Below are positions 22,337-32,615 of a DNA stretch of 64,000 bases, one piece after another (position 1 is the first letter of the stretch; each line of letters starts with the position of its first letter). The position numbers and the translations under genes are program-made. Below the pieces are notes generated by a model, which saw only the letters and a list, made by a program, of their open reading frames with translations, was not told the DNA's origin and did not search any database. The stretch is from Acestrorhynchus altus (Eukaryota; Chordata; Actinopteri; Characiformes; Acestrorhynchidae), in the NCBI GenBank assembly GCA_034509495.1, contig CM067508.1, forward strand, positions 36,414,523 through 36,478,522, read 5' to 3'.

Positions 22337-22612
22337 CTGACACAGTCAGTGAAACAGCACTGCTGGTCACTGTGATTGTTGTGTTTTTGGTCGATCTTCC
22401 ACTGCAAACGAATTCAACTTCTTCTTGATTTTTCGCCTCAAAGCTGTATTTACGTTGCTGTTCAGGGGGCTCGACTGGTTGTCCATTCTTCTGCCAGCTG
22501 TACGTCCACTCAGTGTGATCTCCTCCCTTTATTTCACATGTAAGAGTCACAGTCTCTCCAATGAAGACTTCAGTCCGTTCAGGCTGCACAGTAAGTTTAA
22601 GCTCTGGCTTCT
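22337..22612 (-). CDS. Immunoglobulin-domain exon, Fc-receptor-like
   Basis: 276 nt (92 codons), phase 1 at both ends, acceptor TTCTTACAG at 22613-22621 and donor G|GTGAGT at 22336. It encodes KPELKLTVQPERTEVFIGE, then VTLTC (first Cys), WTYSWQKNGQP (core Trp), EEVEFVCSGRS (second Cys) and SSAVSLTVS. Style and phase match the exon at 19565-19828, so both may belong to one - strand gene or to neighbouring family members. The 2.5 kb between them is longer than usual because of a LINE insertion. Confidence 0.78.
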
Positions 22613-23859
22613 CTGTAAGAACCAGACAACAAGAATCAATCTTTCAATTAAAGATTCAAGATCATCTATGTTATATAACAAACATCCACAAGAGTCATTT
22701 ACATAATACACTTTCAAATGTACAGCGTAAACCATGACCATCATAATCATCAATGAACTGAATGGTTCAAATGGTAGAACAGTTTATTTTGATCTCAGCT
22801 TGGTGAGTAAGTTCATGTGTCATTACAGCTTCTGCTCCTTTCGAGTTAAAATCTACACACATGAACTCAAACACATCAAATAAACACTGATTTCAGTGGA
22901 TTATCCAATAGTGTCCGACTGTAAACCTCCAGTGAGAGGCTCATCTCTAACACCTCCAGCAGGAGAACCCTGTGCCGTCATCAGCGTCTCTCTCACAAGA
23001 GCTGTGAGTTTATTTTTAAAGCTAAACTGCAGTTTTCTGTGTTTGTTAACTCCATTTGCTGATTGATAGATAAAGCATGTTTATGTTTAGAACAGAGCAC
23101 ATACTGTGAGTCTTTAATGATCATCCATCGATGGATGTGTTGATAGAACATGAATAATAAAGAAGAGTAAAGTTAAAGGAGCAGTGACTGCTGTCAGACA
23201 GAAGATGTCTCTCTTTATGAAGAATGAAAGTAGATACAGAACTCTGAGCAGAAAAGCACAATATGAAGGTGAGTAAACCACTGAGGAATCTACCATGTAA
23301 TATAAGTCATGTTCCTTTGCAGAACATCTGAACTCATTTGGTGGAACCCACTTCAGAAAGTATTATCAGTATTAAAGCATATTCTGTATGTAAATCAGGA
23401 CGTCTTTGATTGGTTTGTTTACACAGTCATGTTGTTCATGATAACACACTCACACTTTTGTTCTGTTGTTAAAATAAACAACCTGTTATACAAGTAACCA
23501 TAAATATAAATACAACAATAGAATCATTCAGCTCTACACAACTGATAAAAGTGCTGCAGCTCCTGGGAACCACATCTACGGCTACCCACCACTCCAACGT
23601 GCGTGTGTGTGTGTTCGTTCACTGCATGAATGGGTTAAATACCCAGAACAAATATTAACAGATTGGTTCAGTTTTGCATGTCTAGAAACAAATGCATGTC
23701 TTGGTACTTTCATCCTCGCTCTCTCTGCAGGAGAAGTAGAGCTGAAAAGTTTCTGTGCTTAAAAATCTTCCATCTCCAGGATTTGGAGCTATTGATCAGC
23801 AAACACAGTAAGCAAAAAGAACCGTAAACAGCAATATTGAGCTTTAACCTTTAGAACCT
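22613..23859. other. Sequence 5' of the Ig exon, no gene seen
   Basis: A - strand open frame at 23114-23296 has a hydrophobic stretch (TAVTAPLTLLFFIIHVL) after an acceptor-like TTTTCTGCTCAG. It could be a membrane exon of a neighbouring receptor gene, but nothing else supports it. Confidence 0.3.
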
Positions 23860-24176
23860 TTGGCAATTTTTTGTTTTTGTAGTCTGATGTACTTTTATTA
23901 AAAAAGAGGAGAATTTGGAAAATAATTTATAGGAGACACACGTGCCAGATATAGTTGTTTTCAGGAGACTCTAAGCTACTCAAATTAGTCTCTTTATTTG
24001 ATTTATTCTCTGTCTGATCATTTGGAGTCTATATGAGCATGTTCACAAGGAGAGAGCTGTAAATATGAACTGGAAGCTCCTTTGACATTTAAAATTTAAT
24101 TTAGTTGTTTAGCTGTTTTATGAGCTAATTGATTACTCTGTGATAATTCATCACACAGAGCACATTGGTTAGATAA
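23860..24176 (+). repeat. Old dispersed repeat fragment (family R1)
   Basis: Shares ordered words with 36740-36850 and 44340-44400: GCCAGATAT, TTTTCAG.AGA, CTACTCAA, AGCTGTTTT.TGAGCT, ATTCATCACACA. The similarity is patchy and I judged it by eye. Confidence 0.4.
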
Positions 24177-24186
24177 GGATTGTTTT

Positions 24187-24600
24187 GTGCATCTTGGAAG
24201 GCCAAGATCCATAGTTCACCAACTGAAGGTCCACGGCCCTAAGGGTAATGCCACTGTGTCCTGTCTTCCAGGTGCTCGCATCCTGCGCGTCACACAGAGA
24301 CTCCCCTCAGCACTGCGGCAGCGGGACGACTTTAGCACCGTCGTCCTCCACATCTCTGCCCGCAGCAGTGAGGTCTTGAAGGAGCACTTCTGCTTAGTTC
24401 TCGACACCGCTCGGCAGCAGACCCGCGCCCGGACCATTGTCTCCAACCCGGTGCCCACCTGCCGCCACGGGAGTGAGCCGTACAGCCGCCTCTTTGCTCT
24501 CCACTGCTGGCTGCGGGACTGGTGCGTCGGCGTCCACGCAGAGACTTTCGGGAGTCTCTGGCCCTCTACCGCAGAGACGATCTTCACCCCAGCCGCCTAG
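24187..24600 (+). pseudogene. L2 ORF1, SGNH esterase-like domain
   Basis: A 137-codon open frame with SCLPGARILRVTQRLPSALR, FSTVVLH, SSEVLKEHFCLVLDTARQ, VPTCRHGSEPYSRLFALHCW and LRDWC. This is the esterase-like (SGNH hydrolase) domain of the first ORF in L2/CR1-type LINEs. The residues expected after VVLH (a G-x-N-D block, part of the catalytic site in this fold) are missing, and there is no N-terminal part. The ATG at 24187 is just the first in frame and not a known start. The role of this domain in retrotransposition is unclear. The high GC content contrasts with its AT-rich flanks. Confidence 0.75.
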
Positions 24601-24799
24601 GATCTGCTGTCCTCTCCGGCAACATCCAGGAGGTTCTACAGCAGGTATGACTGACTTCATACAGTCACACAAGTCAGTTAAGTTGATTACACACTGGGCA
24701 GGTTAGTGATTCTATCACTGGTCACACTTATCTGTTAGCCTTTGCTATATCTCAAAACTCAGGATATGAAGCAAAATCTTTCAAAGTACTTAAAGAGAT

Positions 24800-25414
24800 C
24801 TGACTCTGTTCCTGTATCAAAAAAGCAGCATGCTTATCACTATCTACTGTCCTCCTGGTCCATATACAGACTTTCACTGAATTTCCAGACTTCTTAATCC
24901 AAGTAGTTCTTTCCACTGATAAAGCTGTGATCGGAGCTTAATTTCCACTCAAAAGGCCCAGGATCCACTTACAAAGGCCTTTCAGTCCAGTTTGGATGAC
25001 TTCGGGCTGAAACAAATTATCACCGGACCTACCCATCGATTCAGTCATACCCTAGGTCTAGTTTTAACCCTGGATACAGACACAGATAATGTGACCTGTA
25101 TTTCACAGAATGACTCCATTTGTGATCACTATCTAATTATGTTCGACTTAGTCCTAAACCACAACATATATCAGTCACTTCTTTCCGTTAGTAGATGTAC
25201 CATAACAACCTCAACAGGTAAAGAATTCATTAATACACTCCCTGACCAATCCACTTCCTCTGTCCCCTCCAACCATAGTGACCTTGACTGTTCAATCAAT
25301 ACTCTAAAGTCAGTGCTGCACTTTAATCTGGATAATAAAGCTCCAATCAGAACCAAACTAATTAAAGGGAAAAAATTTGCTCCGTGGTACAATGACCACA
25401 CGCACACACTCTGA
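24800..25414 (+). pseudogene. L2 endonuclease domain, C-terminal half
   Basis: DDFGLKQIITGPTHRFSHTL, LVLTLDTD, SICDHYLIMFDL (DHY of the catalytic His/Asp region) and APWYNDHTHTL are ordered as in L2 endonucleases. Upstream, 24800-24990 gives decayed YCPPGPYTDFH and FPDFL-like pieces in other frames. The N-terminal catalytic residues are not recognisable. Confidence 0.75.
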
Positions 25415-25896
25415 AACAGACTGCACACAGTTACGAACGCAAATGGCTGAATTTTCAGAGACGCCTGGAAACTGGAAACAGATTATAAACATGCCTTAGT
25501 TGAAGCAAAATCATTATATATTTCATCTCTAATAGATAAAATAAAGACAATCCCAGATACCTGTTTAATACCTTTTCAAAAATAACCAGCAGCCACAACA
25601 CAGAATCATTCATTCCACCTGATATCTCCTGTAATGACTTTATGACATTCTTTAATGTCAAAATAGTAAAAAATCGACAAAAGATTCAAGATTCATGTGG
25701 ATCCAACCTCCCCTCTTCACACATCTGAGAACAGTACTGGTACTGATCAAGTTCAGAAAATTTTAACCCTGTTAATGAAAAAGACCTCCTTAGTTTAATT
25801 AGCTCCTCAAAATCATCCTTATGTGCACTAGATCCAGAAGCCACACGACTATTTAAACAGGTCACTCCAACCGCTATCAAATCATTACTCAATATA

Positions 25897-26910
25897 GTGA
25901 ACTCTTCTCTTAGTCTAGGATATTTGTCTAAATCTCTAAAATATGAAATTATTAGTCTCATATTGAAAAAGCCAAATCTTGACCCTCACGAACTTACAAA
26001 CTACAGACCGAGAGCAAACCTCCCGTTCTTCGCTCAGATCCTAGAAAAAGTAGTGTCTGACCAACTGTGCACCTACCTCCACCATAACAACTTAAACAAG
26101 GCTCTCCAATCCGGCTTTAGACCAAACCACAGCACCCAAACAGCCCTACTAAAAGCTACAAATGACCTCCTTCTCTCCCGTGATAGAAACCATAATGCTA
26201 TTTAATATTATTGGATCTTAGTGCCGCATTCGATTCTATTGACCAGGGGTTCTTAACCTGGGGGTCAGAACTGGGTTAAGAACCCCTGCTATTGATCAGT
26301 CCATTTTGCTTCATAGACTTGAGAATCACTTAGGAATGAAAGGATAAGTCCTAAACTGGTTTCAGTCATACCTGTTCTCCCTCTACTTGCTACCGCTGGG
26401 TAATGGTCATCCAAAAACATGACATTGACTTTCACAGCTATGCTGATGACACCCAACTCTACATATCAGCCAAACCTAATGAAGATCATTGCCTCAGTAG
26501 AACAACGAACTGTGTTAAAGAACTTAAAACCTGGACGGCACAAAATTTCCTTTTACTGAACTCTGACAAAACAGATCTTAATACTTGGACCTAATAAACC
26601 CATTAACCCTATTAATCTAGATGGTTTTTCAAATATGCCCAGTTTAAACGTAAGAAACCTTGGGGTTATATTTGACTCTGACCTTTCATTCGACACCCAC
26701 ATCAGTAATGTAGTAAAGACTGGATTCTTCCACCTTCACAATATAACAAAACTGTGTAAGGAACTCTCACACAAGCACACAGAGATACTGGTGCCACATT
26801 CATCACATCTAGACTAGATTATGATAATGCCCTTCTAGCTGGTAGCTCGGAGAAATCCTTACAGAAGCTCCAACCTGTACAAAACACTGCTGCGAGGGTT
26901 CTCACTAGAA
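25897..26910 (+). pseudogene. L2 reverse transcriptase, broken
   Basis: ISLILKKPNLDPHELTNYRP, ILEKVVSDQL, ALQSGFRPNHSTQTALLKAT and TNDLL (25897-26205) are the fingers region. After a frame change come the hAT insertion, then FHSYADDTQLYISAKPNEDH (both catalytic Asp in YADD, 26403-26594) and LNVRNLGVIFDSDLSFDTHI (26635-26817). The segment between about 26300 and 26400 lacks the expected QGSVLGPLLF-like block, so there is an internal deletion as well. Confidence 0.82.
26244..26288. mobile_element. 45-bp hAT-type micro-MITE inside the L2 reverse transcriptase
   Basis: The ends are a perfect 15-bp inverted repeat: CAGGGGTTCTTAACC (26244-26258) and GGTTAAGAACCCCTG (26274-26288), with 15 bases between. 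The flanks are CTATTGAC (26236-26243) and CTATTGAT (26289-26296), an 8-bp duplication with one mismatch. The L2 coding sequence reads through only if this block is removed. Confidence 0.85.
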
Positions 26911-27245
26911 CTTGGAAATTTGACCACATTAGTCCTGTTCTTTCATCCCTCCATTGACTTCCCATTAAATTCAGAATCGACTATAAAATATTGCTACCAA
27001 CAAGTCACTAAATGGTTTAGCCCCACATTATCTAAAAGACCTCTTAATACCCTACAACCCATCATGTAGACTGAGTTCTCAGGACAGGGGCCTATTGACA
27101 GTCCCTAGGATTAAAAAGAACACTGTTGGGGGCCTTCTCTTATAAAGCCCCCCAGCTCTGGAACAGCCTTCCTCCTACTGTTCAGGACTCAGACACTCTC
27201 TCTGTCTTCAAATCACCACTGAAAACCTTTCTTTTTTTTGTTTTA

Positions 27246-30200
27246 AACATTTTATTTAGGACAATGGTAAACACATACAACAATTCACATACATAATACA
27301 AAATATAGTAAATAAATAGTAAGGAAATATACCTTATACAATATAACATTATACCACTGCCCATTTTAACCAAATATCTAAACAAACAAACAAACAAACA
27401 AAAACAACCAAACAGAAACAGATAAGGGGTAAATAAAAATAAATAAGTAAATAAAGTGTGCAAAATAAATAAATAAAAAAAAGGGGTGGATGAGTAAGAA
27501 AACAGTCAGTCATCAGGAAAAACCTTAAGTGACGCAATGTATATCAGAAGTGGATTCCATTTACGGTAAAATGCGGCCGTGTCACCTTTTGTTGTGAATT
27601 TGATCTTTTCCAATTTTAAAAAGTAAATTACATCCTGAAACCAAGAGGAAATTGATGGAGGAGTTGGGGACGTCCATAGCAAAAGAATACGTCGCATAGC
27701 TAATAAAGACATGAAAGCCAAGACCTGATGTTGAAGTGTGGACAGCCCAGAGATGTTGTTAGAAAAACCAAATATAGCCACGAGCGGATTCTGGGGAAGA
27801 TTAACACCAAATATTTTAGACACTGTATTGAAAAATTCAGTCCAGAATCTGCTGAGGGAGGGACAGAAAAAATACATATGTCTCAGGTTGCAGGAGGAAG
27901 CACCACACCGATCACATTCATCAGTGATATTTGGATGGAATTTTGCTAAGTGAGACTTTGAACGATGAACTCAGTGAATGACCTTAAACTGTATTAACTG
28001 AAGTTTAGCACATGGTGCACTGGAACGTATGATGCCCGTAGCCTCGTCCCACCATTGTTCAGAAAACGTAGTACCAAGTTCCCTCTCCCAACCCTTTCTA
28101 TATGTGTCCAATGTGTGCCCATCAGTACTCAATAGATGAGTATAGATCTTTGAGATCACAGATTTCTGAGATAAATCAATGACCAAAAGATCATCACACA
28201 ATGTCTTGGCGGGAAGTGAGATGAAGCCTGGAAAAAGCGAGAATACACAGTGTTGAACCTGAAAATAACGAAACATATGTTTCCTCGACAAGCCAAAATC
28301 TGAAACTAACTGCTGAAAACTGCGAAAGGTGCCAGCTTTGTAAAGATCTTGAAAAGAACATATACCTCTGTCTCACCACAAATTAAAAGCTGTATCAGTC
28401 AGAGCTGGCGGGAACAGGTGGTTATTTAACAGGGGCATAGCTGGAGAGCGTAACTTTAAATTAAAATAACATCGAAATTGGGCCCAAATTCAAAGTGTGG
28501 AAAGAACCAGCAGGTTATCTGTAAATTTGGCAATCTTTAATGGTACGGGAGACGTAAGCAATGCAAGCAGTGAGGACGAAGAACAGGATCTCGATTCCAA
28601 TCTGCACCAGAGCAGTTCGGGTGAATGTTGCCAGTAAAGAATTTTGTGTATGTGTGCCGACCAGTAAAACCTAAAATTGGGAAGGGCCAGGCCTCCATCC
28701 GACCCAAATCTTTGAGGAACAGAATATCTTACTCTGGGAACTTTACCATTCCAAATAAATGTACTAATGAGTTGATCTAGCGTTTTAAAAAAGTGTTTGG
28801 GTAAGAAAAGAGGAATTGTTTGAATAAAAAGAGAAACCTGGGCAGCACATTCATTTTTACAATGTTAATTTTACCAGTAAGCGATAATGGTAGTGACTTC
28901 CAACTCTGCAAATCTTGCTTAAGTTTATTAATTAAAGGAGAGAAATTGGCATGAAAAAGGGATGGTACAGTACGTGAGACCTGGATCCCTAAATAGCTGA
29001 AACCGTTAAGGGCGAATTTAAATGGGATTGTGTTTTGATCAAGAGAAATTGCTAGCGAGTTCACCGGGAAGCACTCACTTTCTTGCAGGTTCACTTTAAA
29101 ACCTGAGAATGATTCAAATGTTGTTTAAAGTGTTAGAACTGGGGGGAAGGGAGGTCAATGGGTCACCCATATACAGCAGAAGATCATCAGCGTAAAGAGA
29201 TATTTTCAACTCCAAACCGGCCCAAAAAATACCTTGAAAAGTTGGGAGAGATTTCAATGCAATGGACAGCGGTTCAATAACCAGGGCAAAAATTAAGGGA
29301 GACAAGGGACACCCTTGTCTGGTCCCTCGCAATATTGGAAAATACTCAGAGCGGTCATCGTTGGTAATTACACTGGCTCGGGGAGAAGTGTATAACAATT
29401 TAATCCAGGATATGAATTTCCCCCCAAAACCAAATCTGCGTAAAACCTCAAATATATAATTCCACTCAACCCGATCAAATGCCTTCTCAGCATCAAATGA
29501 AATGAAGTTCAGGAGTAGAAGGAGAATGTTTGGTATAGATCACATTGAATAAAGTACGAATGTTAGAAAACAAGTGGCGTCCCCTAATAAAACCATTTTG
29601 GTCCTGAGAAATAATGTTCAGGAGAACTTTTTCCAAACGCTGAACCAGTACTTTTGCCAAGATTTTAACATCTACGTTCATAAGAGATAAAAGCCTATAA
29701 GAAGTGCAGAGGACAGGATCCTTCTCCTTTTTTAAAAGAAGACAAATAAAGGCTTCGGTTAGAGTGGGGGGTAGTATACCGGTTGTAAGTGATTCATTAA
29801 ACACTGATAAAAGCAGAGGAGCCAGCTTTTCTCTAAATTTCTTAAAGAATTCAACTGGAAACCCATCAGGTCCTGGAGCCTTGTTGGACTGCATACTGTT
29901 AATAGAGGCCACAAGTTCCTGTAAACCCAATGGAGATTCAAGCGCAGTTGCATCAGTAGGGCTAATAGAAGGGAAATCAAGCCCATCCAGAAAGGTGGAC
30001 ATCTCATCTCATATCATTAATGGATGACGGATTGAAATGCAGGGTTCCATTAGAATCTACAATTTGGAGGATTAACCGAGATGCTGCTTTCCGCTTTAAC
30101 TGATGAGCTAAGAGTCTGGATGGCCTATCACCATGTTCATAATAGTTACTACGTGTTTTCAGCAGCAATTTTTCAGCATCAGTAGTGGTGATAAGATCTA

Positions 30201-30840
30201 TTTCCATTTGCAAATCTGAACGTTGTTTTAGCAAAATGGGAGATGGATTGGTCGAATTAAGCCTATCCAGGTCAGATATCTCCTGAGTTAATTTTTGTAG
30301 CTTAAGTCTACGAACTCTGTTAGAGTGTGATGTATAAGAGATAATCTGGCCACGTAGGTAGGCTTTAAGGGATTCCCAGAGGAGTGAAGCGGAGGTGTGT
30401 TCATTTGAATTCCAAGCGACAAAATCCTCAATAGAGGACAAAATAAACGCATTAAATTTCTCATCTGATAACAACAATGAATTGAATCTCCAGGGTGGGA
30501 AAACAGAGGATTGGGCCAAGAAATTTACATCTACAGTAAGAGGAGCATGATCCGAAATAATTATTGGGTGATATTTGGAAGAGGTTACTTTAGGAATAAG
30601 GGAACTATCCAGAAACCAATAATCAATACGAGAGTAAGTTGAGTGCGGATGAGAGTAGAAAGAGAATTCCTTAGCCCTGGGGTTAAGGAACCTCCAGGGG
30701 TCCACAATACCATATTTGGATGTAAACTCATGAAATGTCTGTGACATAGAGGATCGAGGTACTGCAGTTGGATCTGAACTATCCAAAACTGGGTCTATAG
30801 TACAGTTTAGATCTCCTCCTAATATCAGAGAATGGGAATG
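27246..30840 (-). mobile_element. L1-type LINE, 3' two thirds, truncated by the gap
   Basis: Same sequence as 11205-14799: L1 ORF2 from within the endonuclease (ISDHAPL) through the YADDLLLY reverse transcriptase to the A-rich 3' end. It carries the same frame breaks as copy A, including the same L2 junction at the 3' end, so the two were not separate insertions. Confidence 0.88.
27506..30786 (-). pseudogene. L1 ORF2, partial, copy B
   Basis: The pieces are identical in translation to those of copy A: partial endonuclease (30786-30004), NKAPGPDGFPVEFF (29493-30002), RGTRQGCPLSPLIF and YADDLLLY (29114-29398), and the C-terminal region (29094-27506). The 5' part lies in or beyond the gap. Confidence 0.86.
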
Positions 30841-31340
30841 NNNNNNNNNNNNNNNNNNNNNNNNNNNNNNNNNNNNNNNNNNNNNNNNNNNNNNNNNNNN
30901 NNNNNNNNNNNNNNNNNNNNNNNNNNNNNNNNNNNNNNNNNNNNNNNNNNNNNNNNNNNNNNNNNNNNNNNNNNNNNNNNNNNNNNNNNNNNNNNNNNNN
31001 NNNNNNNNNNNNNNNNNNNNNNNNNNNNNNNNNNNNNNNNNNNNNNNNNNNNNNNNNNNNNNNNNNNNNNNNNNNNNNNNNNNNNNNNNNNNNNNNNNNN
31101 NNNNNNNNNNNNNNNNNNNNNNNNNNNNNNNNNNNNNNNNNNNNNNNNNNNNNNNNNNNNNNNNNNNNNNNNNNNNNNNNNNNNNNNNNNNNNNNNNNNN
31201 NNNNNNNNNNNNNNNNNNNNNNNNNNNNNNNNNNNNNNNNNNNNNNNNNNNNNNNNNNNNNNNNNNNNNNNNNNNNNNNNNNNNNNNNNNNNNNNNNNNN
31301 NNNNNNNNNNNNNNNNNNNNNNNNNNNNNNNNNNNNNNNN
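30841..31340. other. Assembly gap (500 N)
   Basis: Exactly 500 N. The preceding piece ends inside an L1 that also occurs at the start of the same piece. Confidence 0.99.
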
Positions 31341-31769
31341 GATGTGACTGTGCCTGGCGGATTTGTGTAAAATAATGACTGTGCTTTTTGTTTCCTTCAG
31401 TCTTATGAAAATTCTGACACTGGCAGTTTTCGGTTCATGCGATGTGGAAATGAAACGATGCTGTTAGAGTACCTACACTACTGAGGGGAAGGAACCAGAA
31501 TCATTTCCACTAAGCTGAATATTTTACACACTCCGCGAGATTCATCACTCTGCACACATCAGTCCAGTAATGTGTAAACAGGGCAATTCAGAGCAGCGGA
31601 TTGCATCCAAAATGACATGACTGATAGAGATTCACTGCCAGCGTGAACATCTGCAGCCATGTTTCATCCGCACAGCGCATCAAACATCTGCACAGGGCTT
31701 CATAAGATGTCAGTTGCCTCATATACAAGGAAAGCACAAGGAATAATAATGTGAATTATTAACCTTCAG
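31341..31769. other. Unique sequence, no gene seen
   Basis: No coding frame, and no trace of the missing last tmem26 exon. Confidence 0.5.
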
Positions 31770-32270
31770 AACTCTAGGCCAGGTTTGGAGACACATGCCA
31801 GCAATTGTTATTTACAATTATCTAGTTTCGATCTAAAATGTCTTATAAAAACAAACAAACAAACAAAAAACAATTAATGTCTCAGAAATCCTGTTGGAAA
31901 CCGATCATCCAGGGTGTTTTGGAGCTGAAAATGCAAGAATTTTGATGAGTTAATTGTATTACATTGACAAGGATATTTACAATAATAAGTTCTTCAAAAT
32001 ACATGACGGTGGTCCAAATAAAATAAATTATTTTTTTAATTTATGTAAGTATTAGTATCTTCTCAGGACTTTTATTCTGAAATTTGAACTCTGTGAACAA
32101 TGAAAGAGAGCAAACAGCCGCTTCCTTCTCATTTTACTCAATAACCCAATATCTGGATCAGTAATCATGCAGTTTGGAAAATGGACAGTGAATTCGCTGG
32201 CCGAAGACCAACTGTGGATAATGAAGGCCCTGTGCACCTAAAACCCAATGATGTCATCAGCCTGTCATGG
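31770..32270 (+). repeat. Dispersed repeat family R1, copy 1
   Basis: Matches 36740-37210 in order: TCTCAGAAATCCTGTTG, ATCC.G..TTTT.GAGCTGAAA, ATTGACAAG.ATA, TTCTTCAAAATAC, GACTTTTATTC.GAAATTTGA and AGAGTGCAAACAGCC-like words. Its right part has GGACAGTGAATTCGCTGGCC (about 32183-32202) and leads directly into the 52-bp minisatellite. The reverse copy at 45850-46110 has the same order, so the minisatellite is probably part of the repeat. Confidence 0.7.
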
Positions 32271-32615
32271 CTCTCTGATCAGTCAGAGTCTGTATGCAGG
32301 TTGACCATCAGCCCCGCCCCCTCTCTCTGATCCATCAGTCTGTATGAAGGTTAAGCATCAGCCCCGCCCCCTCTCTCTGATCAGTCAGAGTCTGTATGCA
32401 GGTTGATCATCAGCCCCGCCCCCTCTCTCTGATCAGTCAGAGTCTGTATGCAGGTTCAGCATCAGCCCCGCCCCCTCTCTCTGATCAGTCAAGTGTCTGT
32501 ATGCAGGTTGAGCATCAGCCCCGCCCCCTCTCTCTGATCAGTCAGAGTCTGTATGCAGGTTGAGCATCAGCCCCGCCCCCTCTCTCTGATCAGTCAGAGT
32601 CTGTATGCAGGTTGA
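32271..32615. repeat. 52-bp minisatellite, about 7 units, with a GC box per unit
   Basis: Units of 50-53 bp: GATCAGTCAGAGTCTGTATG, then CAGGTTGA(C/G/T)CATCAG, then CCCCGCCCCCTCTCTCT. Each unit contains CCCCGCCCC, a GC-box (Sp1-type) core. Three more units are at 45850-45983 in reverse orientation. Confidence 0.95.

Larger units (their letters stand above)
24180..27240 (+). mobile_element. L2-type LINE, nearly complete but decayed
   Basis: In order on the + strand: an ORF1 with an esterase-like domain (24187-24600), an endonuclease (about 24800-25414), a degraded linker, a reverse transcriptase (25897-26600), and a C-terminal block to about 27235. It is interrupted by a 45-bp hAT MITE at 26244-26288 and cut at its 3' end by a - strand L1. 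The 3' 330 bp is duplicated at 10873-11204. Confidence 0.87.
26914..30840. repeat. Duplicated 3,927-bp segment, copy B
   Basis: Same sequence as 10873-14799. It starts within the continuous L2 body and ends at the N gap, inside the L1 endonuclease. Confidence 0.95.

Noticed and set aside
23114..23296. Membrane exon of the Ig-domain receptor
   Set aside because: It lies 5' of the Ig exons in the direction of transcription and lacks supporting features; left as a remark only.
24216..24672. Two - strand reading frames of about 90-120 codons
   Set aside because: They mirror the GC-rich L2 ORF1 on the + strand, which has clear motifs.
10873..30840. Two recent independent L1 insertions
   Set aside because: Both copies share the same L2 junction and the same frame breaks, and each is cut by a gap; duplication or assembly overlap explains it better.
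32271..32615. CRISPR-like array of regular repeats
   Set aside because: Units are joined head to tail with no unique spacers, and the host is a vertebrate; it is a minisatellite.
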